Notes: generated by a model not told the origin, from the letters alone. A stretch of DNA of 64,000 nt from Comamonadaceae bacterium (GCA_027486755.1 JAIXOM010000009.1:1-64000), one strand, 5' to 3'. Shown: positions 41,001 to 51,560, counted from the stretch's first letter. Translations and numbers: made by a program.

Positions 41001-41081
41001 GGGGCGTTCACGGGGAGATGTAAATTTCCTCACGCGGCGGCCCGGGCTGTCCGCTACAGTGGCTGCTGCTGGAGATTGCCC

Positions 41082-42584
41082 ATGAACGCCCCCCTAAGTC
41101 CTGCCCAAACTTCGTCCATCGAGCGCGCCGCCCGCCAGGCCCAGGTGGTCGCGGCCCTGCAGCGGGTGCTGCCCGCGCATGCGCTGCTGTGGCACAGCGA
41201 GGACACCACGCCCTATGAATGCGACGGCCTGACCGCCTACCGCGAGCGTCCGCTGGTGGTGGCACTGCCTGAAACACAAGAGCAGGTACAGGCGGTACTC
41301 AAGGCCTGCCACGCGCTGGCGGTGCCCGTGGTGGCGCGGGGCGCCGGCACCGGCCTGTCGGGCGGGGCCATGCCCAACCGTTTGGGGGTGACGCTGTCGC
41401 TGGCCAAGTTCAACCAGATCCTGAACATAGACCCGCTGGCGCGTACCGCCACCGTGCAGTGCGGCGTGCGCAACCTGGCCATTTCCGAAGCGGCCGCGCC
41501 CTACGGCCTGTACTACGCGCCTGACCCCTCCAGCCAGATCGCCTGCACCATAGGCGGCAATGTGGCCGAAAACTCAGGCGGGGTGCACTGCCTCAAATAC
41601 GGCCTGACGGTGCACAACGTGCTGCAGGTCAAGGGCTACACCATCGAAGGCGAGCCGATTGAGTTGGGCAGCACCGCGCTCGATGCGCCCGGCTACGACC
41701 TGCTCAGCGTGGTCATCGGCAGCGAAGGTATGCTGGCCATCACCACCGAGGTGACGGTCAAGCTGGTGCCCAAGCCGCAACTGGCGCGCTGCATCATGGC
41801 CAGCTTTGACGACCTGCGCAAGGCCGGCGAGGCGGTGGCGGCGGTGATTGCCGCCGGCATCATCCCGGCCGGGCTTGAGATGATGGACGGACCGATGACG
41901 GTTGCGGTGGAAGACTTCGTGCACGCCGGCTACGACCTGAGCGCGGCCGCCATCTTGCTGTGCGAGAGCGATGGCACGCCCGAAGAGGTGGAAGAGGAAA
42001 TCGGCCGCATGAGCGCGGTACTGACCGCAGCCGGCGCCACCGCAATCACGGTCAGCCGCGACGAGGCTCAGCGCCTGAAGTTCTGGAGCGGACGCAAGAA
42101 CGCCTTCCCCGCATCGGGCCGCATCAGCCCGGACTACATGTGCATGGACTCGACCATTCCGCGCAAGCGCCTGGCCGACATCCTGCAAGCCATCAGCGAG
42201 ATGGAAGTCAAGTACGGCCTGAAATGCCTCAATGTCTTCCATGCCGGCGATGGCAATTTGCATCCGCTGATCCTCTTCGATGCCAACGACGCAGACCAGC
42301 TGCGCCGCTGCGAGCTCTTTGGTGCCGACATCCTGGAAACCAGCGTGGCCATGGGCGGCACCGTCACCGGCGAACATGGCGTGGGCATCGAGAAGGTCAA
42401 CAGCATGTGCGTGCAGTTCTCTGCCGATGAAAACGAGCAGATGTTCGCCCTCAAGCGCGCCTTCGACCCCCAGGGCCTGCTCAACCCCGGCAAGGTCATT
42501 CCCACGCTCAACCGCTGCGCCGAATACGGCAAGATGCTGGTGCGCGCAGGCCAGATCAAGCACCCAGACCTGCCCCGGTTTTAA
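41082..42584 (+). CDS. GlcD-like FAD-linked oxidase
   Basis: A 500-residue VAO/PCMH-type flavoprotein. The FAD-binding half has AVPVVARGAGTGLSGGAMPN near residues 83-102 and the C-terminal half carries FHAGDGNLHPLILFDAND near 388-405 and GGTVTGEHGVGIEK near 426-439, as in glycolate oxidase GlcD and D-lactate dehydrogenases. GGAG lies seven bases before the ATG; a TTG two codons earlier is less likely. The GlcE and GlcF partner genes are not in the window, so it may act alone or with distant partners. Confidence 0.9.
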   Translation: MNAPLSPAQTSSIERAARQAQVVAALQRVLPAHALLWHSEDTTPYECDGLTAYRERPLVVALPETQEQVQAVLKACHALAVPVVARGAGTGLSGGAMPNRLGVTLSLAKFNQILNIDPLARTATVQCGVRNLAISEAAAPYGLYYAPDPSSQIACTIGGNVAENSGGVHCLKYGLTVHNVLQVKGYTIEGEPIELGSTALDAPGYDLLSVVIGSEGMLAITTEVTVKLVPKPQLARCIMASFDDLRKAGEAVAAVIAAGIIPAGLEMMDGPMTVAVEDFVHAGYDLSAAAILLCESDGTPEEVEEEIGRMSAVLTAAGATAITVSRDEAQRLKFWSGRKNAFPASGRISPDYMCMDSTIPRKRLADILQAISEMEVKYGLKCLNVFHAGDGNLHPLILFDANDADQLRRCELFGADILETSVAMGGTVTGEHGVGIEKVNSMCVQFSADENEQMFALKRAFDPQGLLNPGKVIPTLNRCAEYGKMLVRAGQIKHPDLPRF

Positions 42585-42617
42585 GCAGGACCGGCAGGCT
42601 AGCGAAGGCCCTAGCCC

Positions 42618-42971
42618 TCAGAGCCGCTGGGCCTGGCTGGCGGGCATCACCGCGTTGAGCCAAGGCGGGTTGATGAGCGCAGGCTCGTCGGGCGAGATCA
42701 GCATCACCAGATCACCGCCAAAGCGACCCAGGCCCAAGGCCAGCGCAAGCGCCTTGTCTTCCTGCTCGCTGGCCATGCGTAAAAAACACAGGTAGCGCCG
42801 CTGTCCGGCTTGATCGGCCCGCACCAGATCGAGCCGGCTCACATGGCCGTGCTCGGAAAACAGCGCATGCAAGCGGTCACGCCAAACCGAAATATCCTCG
42901 CCGCCCATGCGCGGCGGCTTGGCAGACAGGGGCGCGGCCGAGTCATGCCAGTTGCGGTCAATGAAGGACAT
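42618..42971 (-). CDS. conserved hypothetical protein
   Basis: A 117-residue soluble protein starting MSFIDRNWHDSAAPLSAKPP. It has no motif I recognise. The middle (RLDLVRADQAGQRRYLCFLR) and the end (DLVMLISPDEPALINPPWLN) look like a small alpha/beta domain, and codon use is like the neighbours. It is convergent with the GlcD-like oxidase, 33 bases away. Coding is likely from its base composition, but the function is unknown. Confidence 0.7.
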   Translation of the reverse strand: MSFIDRNWHDSAAPLSAKPPRMGGEDISVWRDRLHALFSEHGHVSRLDLVRADQAGQRRYLCFLRMASEQEDKALALALGLGRFGGDLVMLISPDEPALINPPWLNAVMPASQAQRL

Positions 42972-42983
42972 GGTGCGCCAGTC

Positions 42984-43157
42984 TTACGTGAAGTTGGGTC
43001 TGACACTGTAGGCCGGGCCGGCTGCTCTTTCGCGGTACAGGCTGCCCGCCTTGCCGTAGGAACAAGCCACGGCGGTGCCAGCGGTAGCAGCCCAAGGCTC
43101 TGTCGGCGCATGTCGCCAGGCGCTGATGCGGACCGCCCGCGCCTCTAAGCTAGGCAT
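42984..43157 (-). CDS. possible small protein upstream of the hypothetical gene
   Basis: A 57-codon frame from the ATG at 43157 ends 12 bases before the hypothetical gene at 42971 and could form an operon with it. Translation begins MPSLEARAVRISAWRHAPTE and ends YSVRPNFT. Third-position composition is less GC-biased than in neighbouring genes and no signal peptide or motif is seen, so it may be only untranslated leader. The interval 42972-43227 otherwise holds no gene I can support. Confidence 0.2.
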   Translation of the reverse strand: MPSLEARAVRISAWRHAPTEPWAATAGTAVACSYGKAGSLYRERAAGPAYSVRPNFT

Positions 43158-43227
43158 CCTTTCGCCCACCGCATGCACCGACTGCACATGAAGCCCTTGA
43201 GCCTTATGGCCCAGCCGGCAGCTCCCG

Positions 43228-45684
43228 ATGACCACCAACGACCCGCCTGCCGCACAACCCGATGGGCTCGAACTGCTCGAGCAAGCAGGCCAAGCCGGCA
43301 GCTGGCAATGGCTGGACCGCTCGGACAGCGAGCCGGCGCTGTTGCGCTGGACGCCCGCCCTGGCCCGCCTGCTGCAGTGGGATGCGGCCGAGTCGCCTCC
43401 CTGGCGCCACCCTTGCGATCTCCTGGCCAGCGAGTGCCGGGGGGACTTACTGGCCCTGATGCACAGCGCCACCTGCGATGGCGACGCGCTGGAACTAGAG
43501 ACCCTGGCGCTGACTGCTGGGGGCAAGAAGCTGCCAGCTCGCCTGCTGCTGCGCTGCCGGGCGACAGCAGGCGGTCTGCTGTGGCAAGGCGTGCTGCAAG
43601 ACCGCAGCGAACACCGGCAGCGCCAGCAGCAGGACCTGCGCGAGCAGATGCAGCTGAGCACCACCTTGGCGAGCTTGACTGCGGCCTTTGCGACGATGAC
43701 GCCCGACGGCCGGCTGAGCTACCTCAACCCGCCCGCCTGCCGGCTGCTGGAGCGCCAGGCCTGGCAGCTGCTGGGCCGGCGCCTGTGGCACGAACTCGAC
43801 GAAACCAGCGGCCATGCACTGCGCCTGAAGGTTCAGCAGGCCCTGGACAGCGGCCAGGGGAGCGAATTCGAGGTCTACGCCCTGACTCTGGACAAATGGC
43901 TGGAGCTGCGCCTGTACCCCTTTGACGAGGGTCTGGCGCTTTACATCGACGACGTCAGCCAGCGTCACCGCACGCAAGAACAGCTGCTGCTGCTGCGCAC
44001 CTGTATTGCCAGGCTCAACGACGTGGTCTACATCACCGAAAAGAGAGCCGACCAGGGGCTGCGCATCGTCTTCGTCAACGAGGCCTTCTCGCGGCTGACC
44101 GGCTACAGCGCGCACGATGTGCTGGGCCAGCACCCCCGCCTGTTGCACGGGCCGCTGACCCAAGCCAGCGAACTCGCCCGCATCTCGCACGGCCTGCGCA
44201 GGCGGCAAGCGGTGCGCAGCGAGCTGATCCACTACCGCAAAGACGGCCAGACCTTCTGGCTCGAGCTCGAGGTAGTACCGGTCGACGAACCGGTGGGCGG
44301 CAGCGCCCATTGGGTGGCGGTGGGCCGCGACATCACCGCGCGCAAGGCACAAGAAGAGGTGATCGAGCATCTGGCCTTTCATGACCCGTTGACCGGCCTG
44401 CCCAACCGCCAGTTGCTGCTGGTGCGGCTGCAGCAAGCGCTGGTGCAGGCCGCCGCCGGTGCGCGCATCGGAGCGCTGCTGTTCATCGACCTGGACCACT
44501 TCAAGCTCCTCAACGACACCCTGGGCCACGACCGGGGCGACGAACTGCTGCAACAGGTGGCCGCGCGGCTGCGGGCCTGCGTGCGCGAAGGCGATACCGT
44601 CGCACGCCTGGGCGGCGACGAATTTGTGGTGGTCATGCATGAGCTGGCCGATCGGCCCGCGCTGGCCACCGAGCGGGCCCGGCAGGCGGCCACCTTGATC
44701 TTGCGCACCCTGGGCCAGCCCTATGAGCTGGCCGGCCAGCCCCACCATGGCACCTGCAGCATCGGCATCACCTTGCTGCGCGACCATGAAAACACCCTGC
44801 CCGAACTGCTCAAGCAGGCCGATCTGGCCATGTACCAGGCCAAGGCAGCGGGCCGCAACGCGCTGTGCTTTTTTGACCCGCACATGCAGGCCGCCGCCCT
44901 GGCCAAAGCCGCCTTGACCAGCGCGCTGCGCCAGGCGCTGCATGAGCAGCAGTTTGTGCTGCACTACCAGCCGCAGGTGCTGGCGAACGGACAGGTCATC
45001 GGTGTCGAGGCGCTGCTGCGCTGGCGCCTGCCCACGGGGGAGCTGCGCGGACCGGACAGCTTCATTGCACAGGCGGAGGAAAGCGGCCTCATCCTGCCGC
45101 TGGGCCAATGGGTGATCGAGCAAGCCTGCCGGCAACTGGCCTTGTGGGCCGACCAGCCCCATCTGCGCTGGCTCACACTGTCGGTCAACGTCAGCACCCG
45201 CCAGTTCCTGCAGCCGAACTTCGTCGAGCAGGTGCTGCAGGCCGTCGCGCGCCACGGCGTCCATGCGCAGCAGATCGAGCTGGAAATCACCGAAAGCCTG
45301 CTGGCCATCGATTTAGAAGGCACCATCGCCCGCATGCGCCTGCTGCGCCAAGCCGGCCTGGATCTAGCCATCGATGATTTCGGTATGGGCTATTCGGCCC
45401 TGTCCTGCCTCAAACACATGCCCCTGCAGCGCCTGAAGATCGACCGCTCCTTCGTGACCGACATGGCGGGAGACCCGCGCGATGCGGCCATTGCCCGCAC
45501 CATCGTCCAGCTGGCCCACAACCTGGGACTGCACGTGACCGCCGAGGGGGTAGAGACGGCCGAGCAGCTGCAGCTGCTCAGCGACGCAGGCTGCCGGGTG
45601 TTCCAGGGCTTTCTCTTCAGCCCAGCACTGCCGCTCGAACAGCTCGAGGCCTTCGTCAAAGAGGCCGCCGTCGTCACCCTTTGA
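43228..45684 (+). CDS. PAS-GGDEF-EAL cyclic-di-GMP signalling protein
   Basis: An 818-residue cytoplasmic protein, with no membrane segment. Two or three PAS-like domains span residues 1-380 (the last ends [20 protein letters not shown]). GGDEF is intact at 462-466, with the inhibitory RxxD site (REGD) exactly five residues before it. The EAL domain has its EAL at 594-596 and further motifs [21 protein letters not shown] and AEGVET. It could both make and break cyclic di-GMP, controlled by the PAS sensors. The likely ligand is unknown. Confidence 0.9.
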   Translation: MTTNDPPAAQPDGLELLEQAGQAGSWQWLDRSDSEPALLRWTPALARLLQWDAAESPPWRHPCDLLASECRGDLLALMHSATCDGDALELETLALTAGGKKLPARLLLRCRATAGGLLWQGVLQDRSEHRQRQQQDLREQMQLSTTLASLTAAFATMTPDGRLSYLNPPACRLLERQAWQLLGRRLWHELDETSGHALRLKVQQALDSGQGSEFEVYALTLDKWLELRLYPFDEGLALYIDDVSQRHRTQEQLLLLRTCIARLNDVVYITEKRADQGLRIVFVNEAFSRLTGYSAHDVLGQHPRLLHGPLTQASELARISHGLRRRQAVRSELIHYRKDGQTFWLELEVVPVDEPVGGSAHWVAVGRDITARKAQEEVIEHLAFHDPLTGLPNRQLLLVRLQQALVQAAAGARIGALLFIDLDHFKLLNDTLGHDRGDELLQQVAARLRACVREGDTVARLGGDEFVVVMHELADRPALATERARQAATLILRTLGQPYELAGQPHHGTCSIGITLLRDHENTLPELLKQADLAMYQAKAAGRNALCFFDPHMQAAALAKAALTSALRQALHEQQFVLHYQPQVLANGQVIGVEALLRWRLPTGELRGPDSFIAQAEESGLILPLGQWVIEQACRQLALWADQPHLRWLTLSVNVSTRQFLQPNFVEQVLQAVARHGVHAQQIELEITESLLAIDLEGTIARMRLLRQAGLDLAIDDFGMGYSALSCLKHMPLQRLKIDRSFVTDMAGDPRDAAIARTIVQLAHNLGLHVTAEGVETAEQLQLLSDAGCRVFQGFLFSPALPLEQLEAFVKEAAVVTL

Positions 45685-45751
45685 GGCTGAGCGGGTGCAG
45701 GAACGGCCGGTCGGCCGTATGATGCTCGGTTACCTTGCCCAGCCCCGCCGC

Positions 45752-48736
45752 ATGAACAATTCCACCGACAGCAAGTACCTGGCACAGGCCCTGGGCGCGC
45801 AGCGCATCAGCGTGCGCGGTGCGCGCACCCACAACCTCAAGAACATCGACCTCGACATTCCGCGCAATCAGCTGGTGGTCATCACCGGCCTGTCGGGCTC
45901 GGGCAAGTCATCGCTGGCTTTTGACACCCTGTACGCTGAAGGGCAGCGGCGCTATGTCGAGAGCCTGTCGACCTACGCGCGGCAGTTCCTGCAGCTCATG
46001 GACAAGCCCGATGTCGATCTGATCGAAGGCCTGAGCCCGGCCATTTCCATCGAGCAAAAGGCGGCCTCGCACAACCCCCGCTCGACCGTCGGCACGGTCA
46101 CCGAGATCCACGACTACCTGCGCCTGCTCTTGGCCCGCGCCGGCACGCCCCATTGCCCTGAGCACGACCTGCCGCTACAGGCGCAGACCGTGGCCGAGAT
46201 GGTCGATGCGGTGCTGGCCTGGCCCGAAGGCACCCGGCTGATGGTGCTCGCGCCGGTGGCGCGCGAGCGCAAGGGCGAGTATCTGGACCTGTTCGAGCAG
46301 ATGCGCGCGCGCGGCTATGTGCGCTTTCGCATCGACGGCCAGACCTTCGAGGCCGACCAGCTGCCGCAGCTGAAAAAAGCCGAAAAGCACAACATTGATG
46401 TGGTGATCGACAGGCTCAAAGTGCGCCGCGCCGAGGAAGGCGAGCCGCAGTCCCTGCGCCAACGCCTGGCCGAGAGCTTCGAGGCGGCCCTGCTGCTGGC
46501 CGGCGGCAAAGCGGTGGCGCTGGATCTGGACGCCCCGCCGGCGCAGGCCGAGCACCTGTTCAGCGCCCGCTTTGCCTGCCCGCTGTGCGATTACTCGCTG
46601 GCCGATATGGAGCCGCGGCTGTTTTCCTTCAACTCGCCGGTCGGGGCGTGCCCGAGCTGCGACGGGCTGGGCCAGCGCGATTACTTTGACCCGACTCGGG
46701 TGGTCGCCTTCCCGACGCTGAGCCTGGCCAGCGGCGCCATCAAGGGCTGGGACCGGCGCAATGCGCACTATTTTTCCCTCATCGAGAGCCTGGTCCGGCA
46801 TTACGGCTTTGACGCCGAGCAGCCCTTCGAGGAATTGCCACCGGCGGTTCAGCAGGTGCTGCTGCACGGCTCGGGCGATGAAGAAATCAAGTTCAGCTAC
46901 CTGATGGAGTCGGGCGAGAAGGCCGGCCGCAAGGTGAGCAAGAAGCACTCCTTCGAAGGCGTCATCCCCAATTTTGAGCGACGCTGGCGCGAGACCGATT
47001 CAAGCGTGGTGCGCGACGACCTGGCCCGCTACCGCAGTGTGCAGCCCTGCCCTGACTGCCGCGGAACCCGGCTGCGGCGCGAGGCCCGCCACGTGTTTCT
47101 GCTCGACCCCCACAGCGGCAGCCGCAAAGCGATCTACGACATCAGCGGCGCCACCTTGCAGCAGGCGCTCGAATACTTCAAAGGCTTGCGCCTGCAAGGG
47201 GCCAAGGCCGAGATTGCCGACAAGGTGGTGCGCGAGATCGGGCTGCGACTGAAGTTTCTCAACGACGTGGGCCTGAACTACCTCAGCCTGGACCGCAGCG
47301 CCGAGACGCTCTCGGGCGGCGAGTCGCAGCGCATACGCCTGGCCAGCCAAATTGGCTCGGGCCTGAGCGGGGTGATGTACGTGCTCGACGAGCCCAGCAT
47401 CGGACTGCATCAGCGCGACAACGACCGCTTGATCGCCACCTTGCAGCATCTGCGCGATCTGGGCAACAGCGTGCTGGTGGTCGAGCATGATGAAGACATG
47501 ATCCGCGCCGCCGACCATGTGATCGACATGGGCCCCGGCGCCGGCGTTCACGGCGGCCGGGTGGTGGCCCAAGGCAGCTGCGCCGAAGTGGCGGCCCAGG
47601 CCGGCTCGCTGACCGGCCGCTACCTCAGCGGGGCTCAATCCATTGCAGTGCCGCGCCGGCGCACGCCCTGGCTGCCGGTGGCGCAGGCCGAGCCAGTGGC
47701 TCAAAGCCGGGGTAAAGGCAAGGCGCCAGTGGCGCCGGCCTTGCAGGCGCTGCGCATCGTCGGCGCGAGCGGCCACAACCTCAAGAAAGTGACGGTAGAT
47801 TTTCCGGTCGGCCTGCTGACCTGCGTCACCGGGGTCTCGGGCTCGGGCAAGTCCACCCTGGTCAATGACACGCTCTATACGGCGGTGGCTCGCCACCTGT
47901 ACCGCTCCCACGAAGAGCCGTCGCCGCACGAATCCATTGAAGGCCTGGAGTACTTCGACAAAGTCATCAACGTCGACCAGTCGCCCATAGGCCGCACGCC
48001 GCGCAGCAACCCGGCCACCTACACCGGCCTGTTCACCCCCATCCGCGAGCTGATGGCCGAGATGAATTCGGCCAAGGAACGCGGCTACGGGCCCGGGCGC
48101 TTTTCCTTCAATGTGGCCGGCGGGCGCTGCGAAGCCTGCCAGGGCGATGGCATGGTCAAGGTGGAGATGCACTTTCTGCCCGACGTGTATGTGCCCTGCG
48201 ATGTCTGCCACGGCCAGCGCTACAACCGAGAGACGCTGGAGATCGCCTACAAGGGTCGCAACATCGCGCAGATCCTGGACATGACGGTCGAGACGGCCGC
48301 GCAGTTTTTCAGCGCCCAGCCGCAAATTGCGCGCAAGCTCCATACCCTGCTCGATGTCGGCCTGAGCTACGTCAAGCTCGGGCAGGCGGCCACCACGCTC
48401 TCGGGCGGCGAGGCGCAGCGGGTCAAGCTCGCGCTTGAGCTGTCCAAGCGCGATACCGGGCGCACGCTCTACATCCTGGACGAGCCCACCACCGGCCTGC
48501 ACTTTGCCGACATCGACCTGCTGCTCAAGGTGCTGCACCAGCTGCGCGATGCGGGTAACACCATCGTGGTGATCGAGCACAACCTGGACGTCATCAAAAC
48601 CGCCGACTGGCTGATCGACCTCGGCCCCGAAGGCGGTGCGGGCGGCGGCACCATCGTGGGCATGGGCACGCCCGAACAATTGGCCAGCAATAAGGCCAGC
48701 CACACCGGCCGCTACCTCAAGCGCCTGCTCGCTTGA
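45752..48736 (+). CDS. uvrA: excinuclease ABC subunit A
   Basis: A 994-residue ATPase that finds helix-distorting DNA damage and loads UvrB. It has two ABC modules, each with Walker A ([16 protein letters not shown] and [16 protein letters not shown]), signature (LSGGESQRI and LSGGEAQRV) and Walker B ([13 protein letters not shown] and [13 protein letters not shown]) motifs. Both zinc modules are intact, the first CPLC...CPSC, the second CEAC...CDVC. ATG at 45752 is preferred; upstream codons are not UvrA-like. A long open frame on the opposite strand (47000-48757) is a shadow. Confidence 0.97.
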   Translation: MNNSTDSKYLAQALGAQRISVRGARTHNLKNIDLDIPRNQLVVITGLSGSGKSSLAFDTLYAEGQRRYVESLSTYARQFLQLMDKPDVDLIEGLSPAISIEQKAASHNPRSTVGTVTEIHDYLRLLLARAGTPHCPEHDLPLQAQTVAEMVDAVLAWPEGTRLMVLAPVARERKGEYLDLFEQMRARGYVRFRIDGQTFEADQLPQLKKAEKHNIDVVIDRLKVRRAEEGEPQSLRQRLAESFEAALLLAGGKAVALDLDAPPAQAEHLFSARFACPLCDYSLADMEPRLFSFNSPVGACPSCDGLGQRDYFDPTRVVAFPTLSLASGAIKGWDRRNAHYFSLIESLVRHYGFDAEQPFEELPPAVQQVLLHGSGDEEIKFSYLMESGEKAGRKVSKKHSFEGVIPNFERRWRETDSSVVRDDLARYRSVQPCPDCRGTRLRREARHVFLLDPHSGSRKAIYDISGATLQQALEYFKGLRLQGAKAEIADKVVREIGLRLKFLNDVGLNYLSLDRSAETLSGGESQRIRLASQIGSGLSGVMYVLDEPSIGLHQRDNDRLIATLQHLRDLGNSVLVVEHDEDMIRAADHVIDMGPGAGVHGGRVVAQGSCAEVAAQAGSLTGRYLSGAQSIAVPRRRTPWLPVAQAEPVAQSRGKGKAPVAPALQALRIVGASGHNLKKVTVDFPVGLLTCVTGVSGSGKSTLVNDTLYTAVARHLYRSHEEPSPHESIEGLEYFDKVINVDQSPIGRTPRSNPATYTGLFTPIRELMAEMNSAKERGYGPGRFSFNVAGGRCEACQGDGMVKVEMHFLPDVYVPCDVCHGQRYNRETLEIAYKGRNIAQILDMTVETAAQFFSAQPQIARKLHTLLDVGLSYVKLGQAATTLSGGEAQRVKLALELSKRDTGRTLYILDEPTTGLHFADIDLLLKVLHQLRDAGNTIVVIEHNLDVIKTADWLIDLGPEGGAGGGTIVGMGTPEQLASNKASHTGRYLKRLLA

Positions 48737-48808
48737 GCCCTGGTCCAAAGGGCGCATGGGCCAGCACAGGCCCGGCCCTCAAAGGGCACTGGCCGGATGC
48801 TGCGCAAC

Positions 48809-48824
48809 GTTAACCATGATTAAC
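48809..48824. promoter_or_regulatory. small palindrome upstream of secreted protein gene
   Basis: GTTAA-CCATGA-TTAAC is a perfect five-base inverted repeat in an AT-rich part of the uvrA downstream interval, about 60 bases before the next start. It may be an operator or part of the promoter of the small secreted protein. Confidence 0.3.
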
Positions 48825-48884
48825 AAATAGCAGGCGATTGATCGATAAATTTCACAACTGTCTTCACTTCACCAGGAGAGAGTT

Positions 48885-49250
48885 ATGAAAGGTATAGAGC
48901 ATGCTTGCACCCAAATCATCGGCCGCCTGGGCTTGCTCGGCCTGCTGGCCCTTGCAGCGCCACTTCAGGCACAGGCCTGCGACTCAGCCCCCGGCTGCAC
49001 GCCTCAGGGCGCCGCTGCTGCGCACAGCCAGGCCCTTGCCACGCGTGTCAGCCTCTACAACCTGCACAGCCACTACGCCGATCAGCGCAGCCAGCGGGCC
49101 CAGGCTGGCCCGGGTACGCTGAGCCTGGACTATCCGCAAGGTCCATCTGTCAGCGAGCACCGCCGCTGGCACACCAGCGTCTACCCGGCAGGGCCGGTCA
49201 AACCGGGGCTGGGCCTGGGGCAGATTGCTGTGCTGGACAAGGCGTACTAA
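48885..49250 (+). CDS. small secreted protein of unknown function
   Basis: A 121-residue protein with a strong ribosome binding site (AGGAGAGAG, five bases before ATG) and a signal peptide (IIGRLGLLGLLALAAPLQAQA, cleavage near residue 31). The mature part is about 90 residues, has Cys32 and Cys38 close together (ACDSAPGC), and is otherwise polar. No family recognised. It ends in a four-base overlap with the convergent ATPase gene. The good start signals make a real gene likely. Confidence 0.65.
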   Translation: MKGIEHACTQIIGRLGLLGLLALAAPLQAQACDSAPGCTPQGAAAAHSQALATRVSLYNLHSHYADQRSQRAQAGPGTLSLDYPQGPSVSEHRRWHTSVYPAGPVKPGLGLGQIAVLDKAY

Positions 49251-50398
49251 GCGGCCAGCAAGCCGGCAATATCGGTCACCGTGATCACATCGACCCCTTC
49301 GGCCACAGGCCAGCCCTGCGGGACCGGCGCTACGATGCAAGTGCGCTGCGGCGCAAGATCCTTGACAGCCTGCCAAAACCCCTTGCCGACCTTGGGCGCC
49401 AGGCTAAATTTGATTTCGAAGCCCAGGGTCTTCTGACCCCATTCGATCACCGCATCGAGTTCGGCGCCGGCCGCCGTACGATAGAAAGACAGACTGGCTC
49501 CTGCAGGCAGGTGCGCGGCAATCTGCTCGATCACAAAGCCCTCCCAGGATGCTCCGGCCATCGGATGGCCCTGCAGGTCGACCGACGATGGAAGACCCAG
49601 CAAGCTGTGCAAGAGACCGCTGTCGCGCACATAAACTTTGGGCGACTTGACCAGCCGCTTGCCGAGATTGGTATGCAGCGGTTCGAGCCGCCGCACCAGC
49701 AAGGCGCCGACCATCTGGTCGAGCCAGCGCCCCACCGTTGGGCTGCTGACATCGAGGGAGTTGGCGATGGCACTCGCATTGAACAACTGACCATGGACAT
49801 GGGCCAACATGCGCCAAAACCGCTGCAGACTTTGCGCATCGGTGCGCAAGCCCAAGGCCGGTAAATCGGTATGCACCAGATGCCTTACGAAGGCTTCGCG
49901 CCAGGCCCAAGAAGCCTGCTCGCTGGCCGCGTCAAAACTCGCTGGAAAACCGCCCCGCAGCCACAAGGTCTCCAGCGCGCTCAGACTGTGCCCCACCTCT
50001 GCAGCCAACAAAGGGAACATGTCGATCAGACTGAGCCGCCCGGCCAAAGACTGTGATTGCCGCAGCAACTCGAAGGAGGCGGAGCCCAGCAGCACAAAGC
50101 GGCCGGGCCGCCGGTCACGATCGATTTCAGTGCGCAGGACCGAAAACAGGCCCGGCACCTCCTGAACCTCGTCGAGCACCACCAGGCGATCGGCATAAGC
50201 GCGCAGAAAGAGCGGCCCTTCGCCAAGCCGCGCGCGATCGGTGGCCGACTCCAGGTCGAGATAGACGCTGCCCGGGTGAGATTTGAGCAGTTGCCGTGCC
50301 AGCGTGGTCTTGCCAACCTGCCTGGGGCCGAGCAGCGCTACCGCAGGGCTCCAGCTCAGGTGCTTGTGCAGGGTAGATGTGACCAGCCGAAAATACAT
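49247..50398 (-). CDS. AAA_14/DUF4143 ATPase
   Basis: A 383-residue protein of the AAA_14-DUF4143 family. The ATPase half has Walker A GPRQVGKTT (residues 24-32) and Walker B VVLDEVQEV (73-81). The middle has a winged helix (ASAIANSLDVSSPTVGRWLD). The C-terminal DUF4143 part has the PD-(D/E)xK layout: Asp315, Glu328 and Lys330 in FEIKF, so it may be nuclease-like. The family is widely scattered between genomes, suggesting lateral transfer. Role unknown; its start codon abuts a large palindrome. Confidence 0.85.
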   Translation of the reverse strand: MYFRLVTSTLHKHLSWSPAVALLGPRQVGKTTLARQLLKSHPGSVYLDLESATDRARLGEGPLFLRAYADRLVVLDEVQEVPGLFSVLRTEIDRDRRPGRFVLLGSASFELLRQSQSLAGRLSLIDMFPLLAAEVGHSLSALETLWLRGGFPASFDAASEQASWAWREAFVRHLVHTDLPALGLRTDAQSLQRFWRMLAHVHGQLFNASAIANSLDVSSPTVGRWLDQMVGALLVRRLEPLHTNLGKRLVKSPKVYVRDSGLLHSLLGLPSSVDLQGHPMAGASWEGFVIEQIAAHLPAGASLSFYRTAAGAELDAVIEWGQKTLGFEIKFSLAPKVGKGFWQAVKDLAPQRTCIVAPVPQGWPVAEGVDVITVTDIAGLLAA

Positions 50399-50435
50399 CC
50401 TTGCATTTTAAATATCGCATATTAAAAATGCAAGG
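50399..50435. promoter_or_regulatory. long AT-rich palindrome abutting the ATPase start codon
   Basis: Two 17-base arms at 50399-50415 and 50419-50435, each beginning CCTTGCATTTT on its own strand, face each other across a three-base centre and match at 16 of 17 positions. It starts one base after the ATPase start codon on the transcribed side, so it covers the ribosome binding region and probably the promoter. It is far more AT-rich than its surroundings. The likeliest reading is an operator for a dimeric winged-helix protein, possibly the ATPase itself. Confidence 0.6.
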
Positions 50436-50484
50436 ATAAATCTGCATCCCTACGGCGCTTTAGCCCTGGGGCGGGCAGGCCCGA

Positions 50485-51312
50485 TCAAGCCGCCTTGGCC
50501 GCCTCTAGCGTATCGCGCGTGGCCTGTGCGGCCCGGCGGGCGGCCTGGGCATAGTCATCGGCGGCCGAGGCGTAGAGGATGGCGCGCGAGGAGTTGACGA
50601 TGATGGGCGCACCCTCGCGCCAGCCGGCCTTGACCGTGGCCACCGCATCGCCGCCCTGCGCGCCCACACCGGGAATGAGCAGCGGCGCGTGCGGCGCCAC
50701 CTGCCGAACCCGCTCAATCTCGGCCGGGTAGGTCGCGCCCACCACCAGCCCGAGCTGGCCGTTGAGGTTCCAGGGGCCCTGCGCCAGCCGGGCCACATGC
50801 TCGTAGAGCAGGGGCTGGCCATCAACCGAGGCCAGGCGCTGGTTCTGCAAATCATCGCCGCCGGGGTTGGACGTGCGGCACAGCAAGAAAGCGCCCTTGC
50901 CCTCGTACTTCAGATAAGGCTGGACCGAATCAAAGCCCATGAAAGGCGAGAGCGTGACCGCATCGGCCCCATAACGCTCAAAGGCCTCGCGGGCGTACTG
51001 CTCGGCCGTCGAGCCAATGTCGCCGCGCTTGGCATCCAAAATAATCGGCACCTGCGGCGCCACCCGGCGCATATGCTCCATCAGGCGCTCAAGCTGCCCC
51101 TCGGCCCGGTGCGCCGCAAAGTAGGCAATCTGCGGCTTGAAGCTAGAAACCAAATCGGCGGTGGCATCGACGATGGCGGCACAAAAATCGTAGATCTTGT
51201 TGGCATCGCCCTTGAGCCGACCCGGAAAGCGCGTAGGCTCCGGATCCAGCCCCACACACAGCATCGATTGGTTGGCGCGCTCAGCGCCGGCGAGCATGTC
51301 GAGGAAGTTCAT
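50485..51312 (-). CDS. pyrF: orotidine-5'-phosphate decarboxylase (subfamily 2)
   Basis: A 275-residue enzyme for the last step of UMP synthesis. The active-site motif [15 protein letters not shown] (residues 93-107, with the catalytic Lys95) is that of the subfamily 2 proteins of length about 270. The [16 protein letters not shown] segment near residues 213-228 holds the phosphate loop. It is transcribed alone, between the ATPase and the antitoxin remnant. Confidence 0.96.
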   Translation of the reverse strand: MNFLDMLAGAERANQSMLCVGLDPEPTRFPGRLKGDANKIYDFCAAIVDATADLVSSFKPQIAYFAAHRAEGQLERLMEHMRRVAPQVPIILDAKRGDIGSTAEQYAREAFERYGADAVTLSPFMGFDSVQPYLKYEGKGAFLLCRTSNPGGDDLQNQRLASVDGQPLLYEHVARLAQGPWNLNGQLGLVVGATYPAEIERVRQVAPHAPLLIPGVGAQGGDAVATVKAGWREGAPIIVNSSRAILYASAADDYAQAARRAAQATRDTLEAAKAA

Positions 51313-51374
51313 GGCGCGATTCTAGGGATTTAAGGGAGCTGACTAGGGCCAGAGTCCTGCCCCTTCGCTAGGGT

Positions 51375-51560
51375 TCAGTGCTCGGACGGATTCGGTCGAG
51401 GCGTCAGCTGCACCACGCCTCGAGCACGCGCGACATGGCCCAAGGCCCGCATGACTTCATCGTTGTCGCCATCGGCAAACACCTGGCTGAGGTATTCGTG
51501 AACAGCCTCCTCGCTGTCGAGTTCGACCACGATGTCGAAGGCGATGGTCTTGAGGGCCAT
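51375..51560 (-). pseudogene. truncated antitoxin of the HigA/HI1420-type addiction module
   Basis: A 61-residue peptide starting MALKTIAFDIVVELDSEEAV, with GDNDEVMRALGHVARARGVV near residues 31-50. This matches the N-terminal half of HI1420-type antidote proteins, which normally continue into a helix-turn-helix (AREAGLSRESLYRALS). Here the frame stops 11 residues after ARARGVV, so the DNA-binding part is missing. No partner toxin is recognisable on either side. It is likely a decayed module, though a short functional form cannot be excluded. Confidence 0.65.

Noticed and set aside
43495-45264. 589-codon minus-strand frame opposite the GGDEF-EAL gene
   Set aside because: The plus strand encodes intact GGDEF and EAL motifs; the antisense frame is Gln-rich with no domain.
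47000-48757. 585-codon minus-strand frame opposite uvrA
   Set aside because: UvrA is intact and conserved across the same bases; the antisense frame has no recognisable domain.
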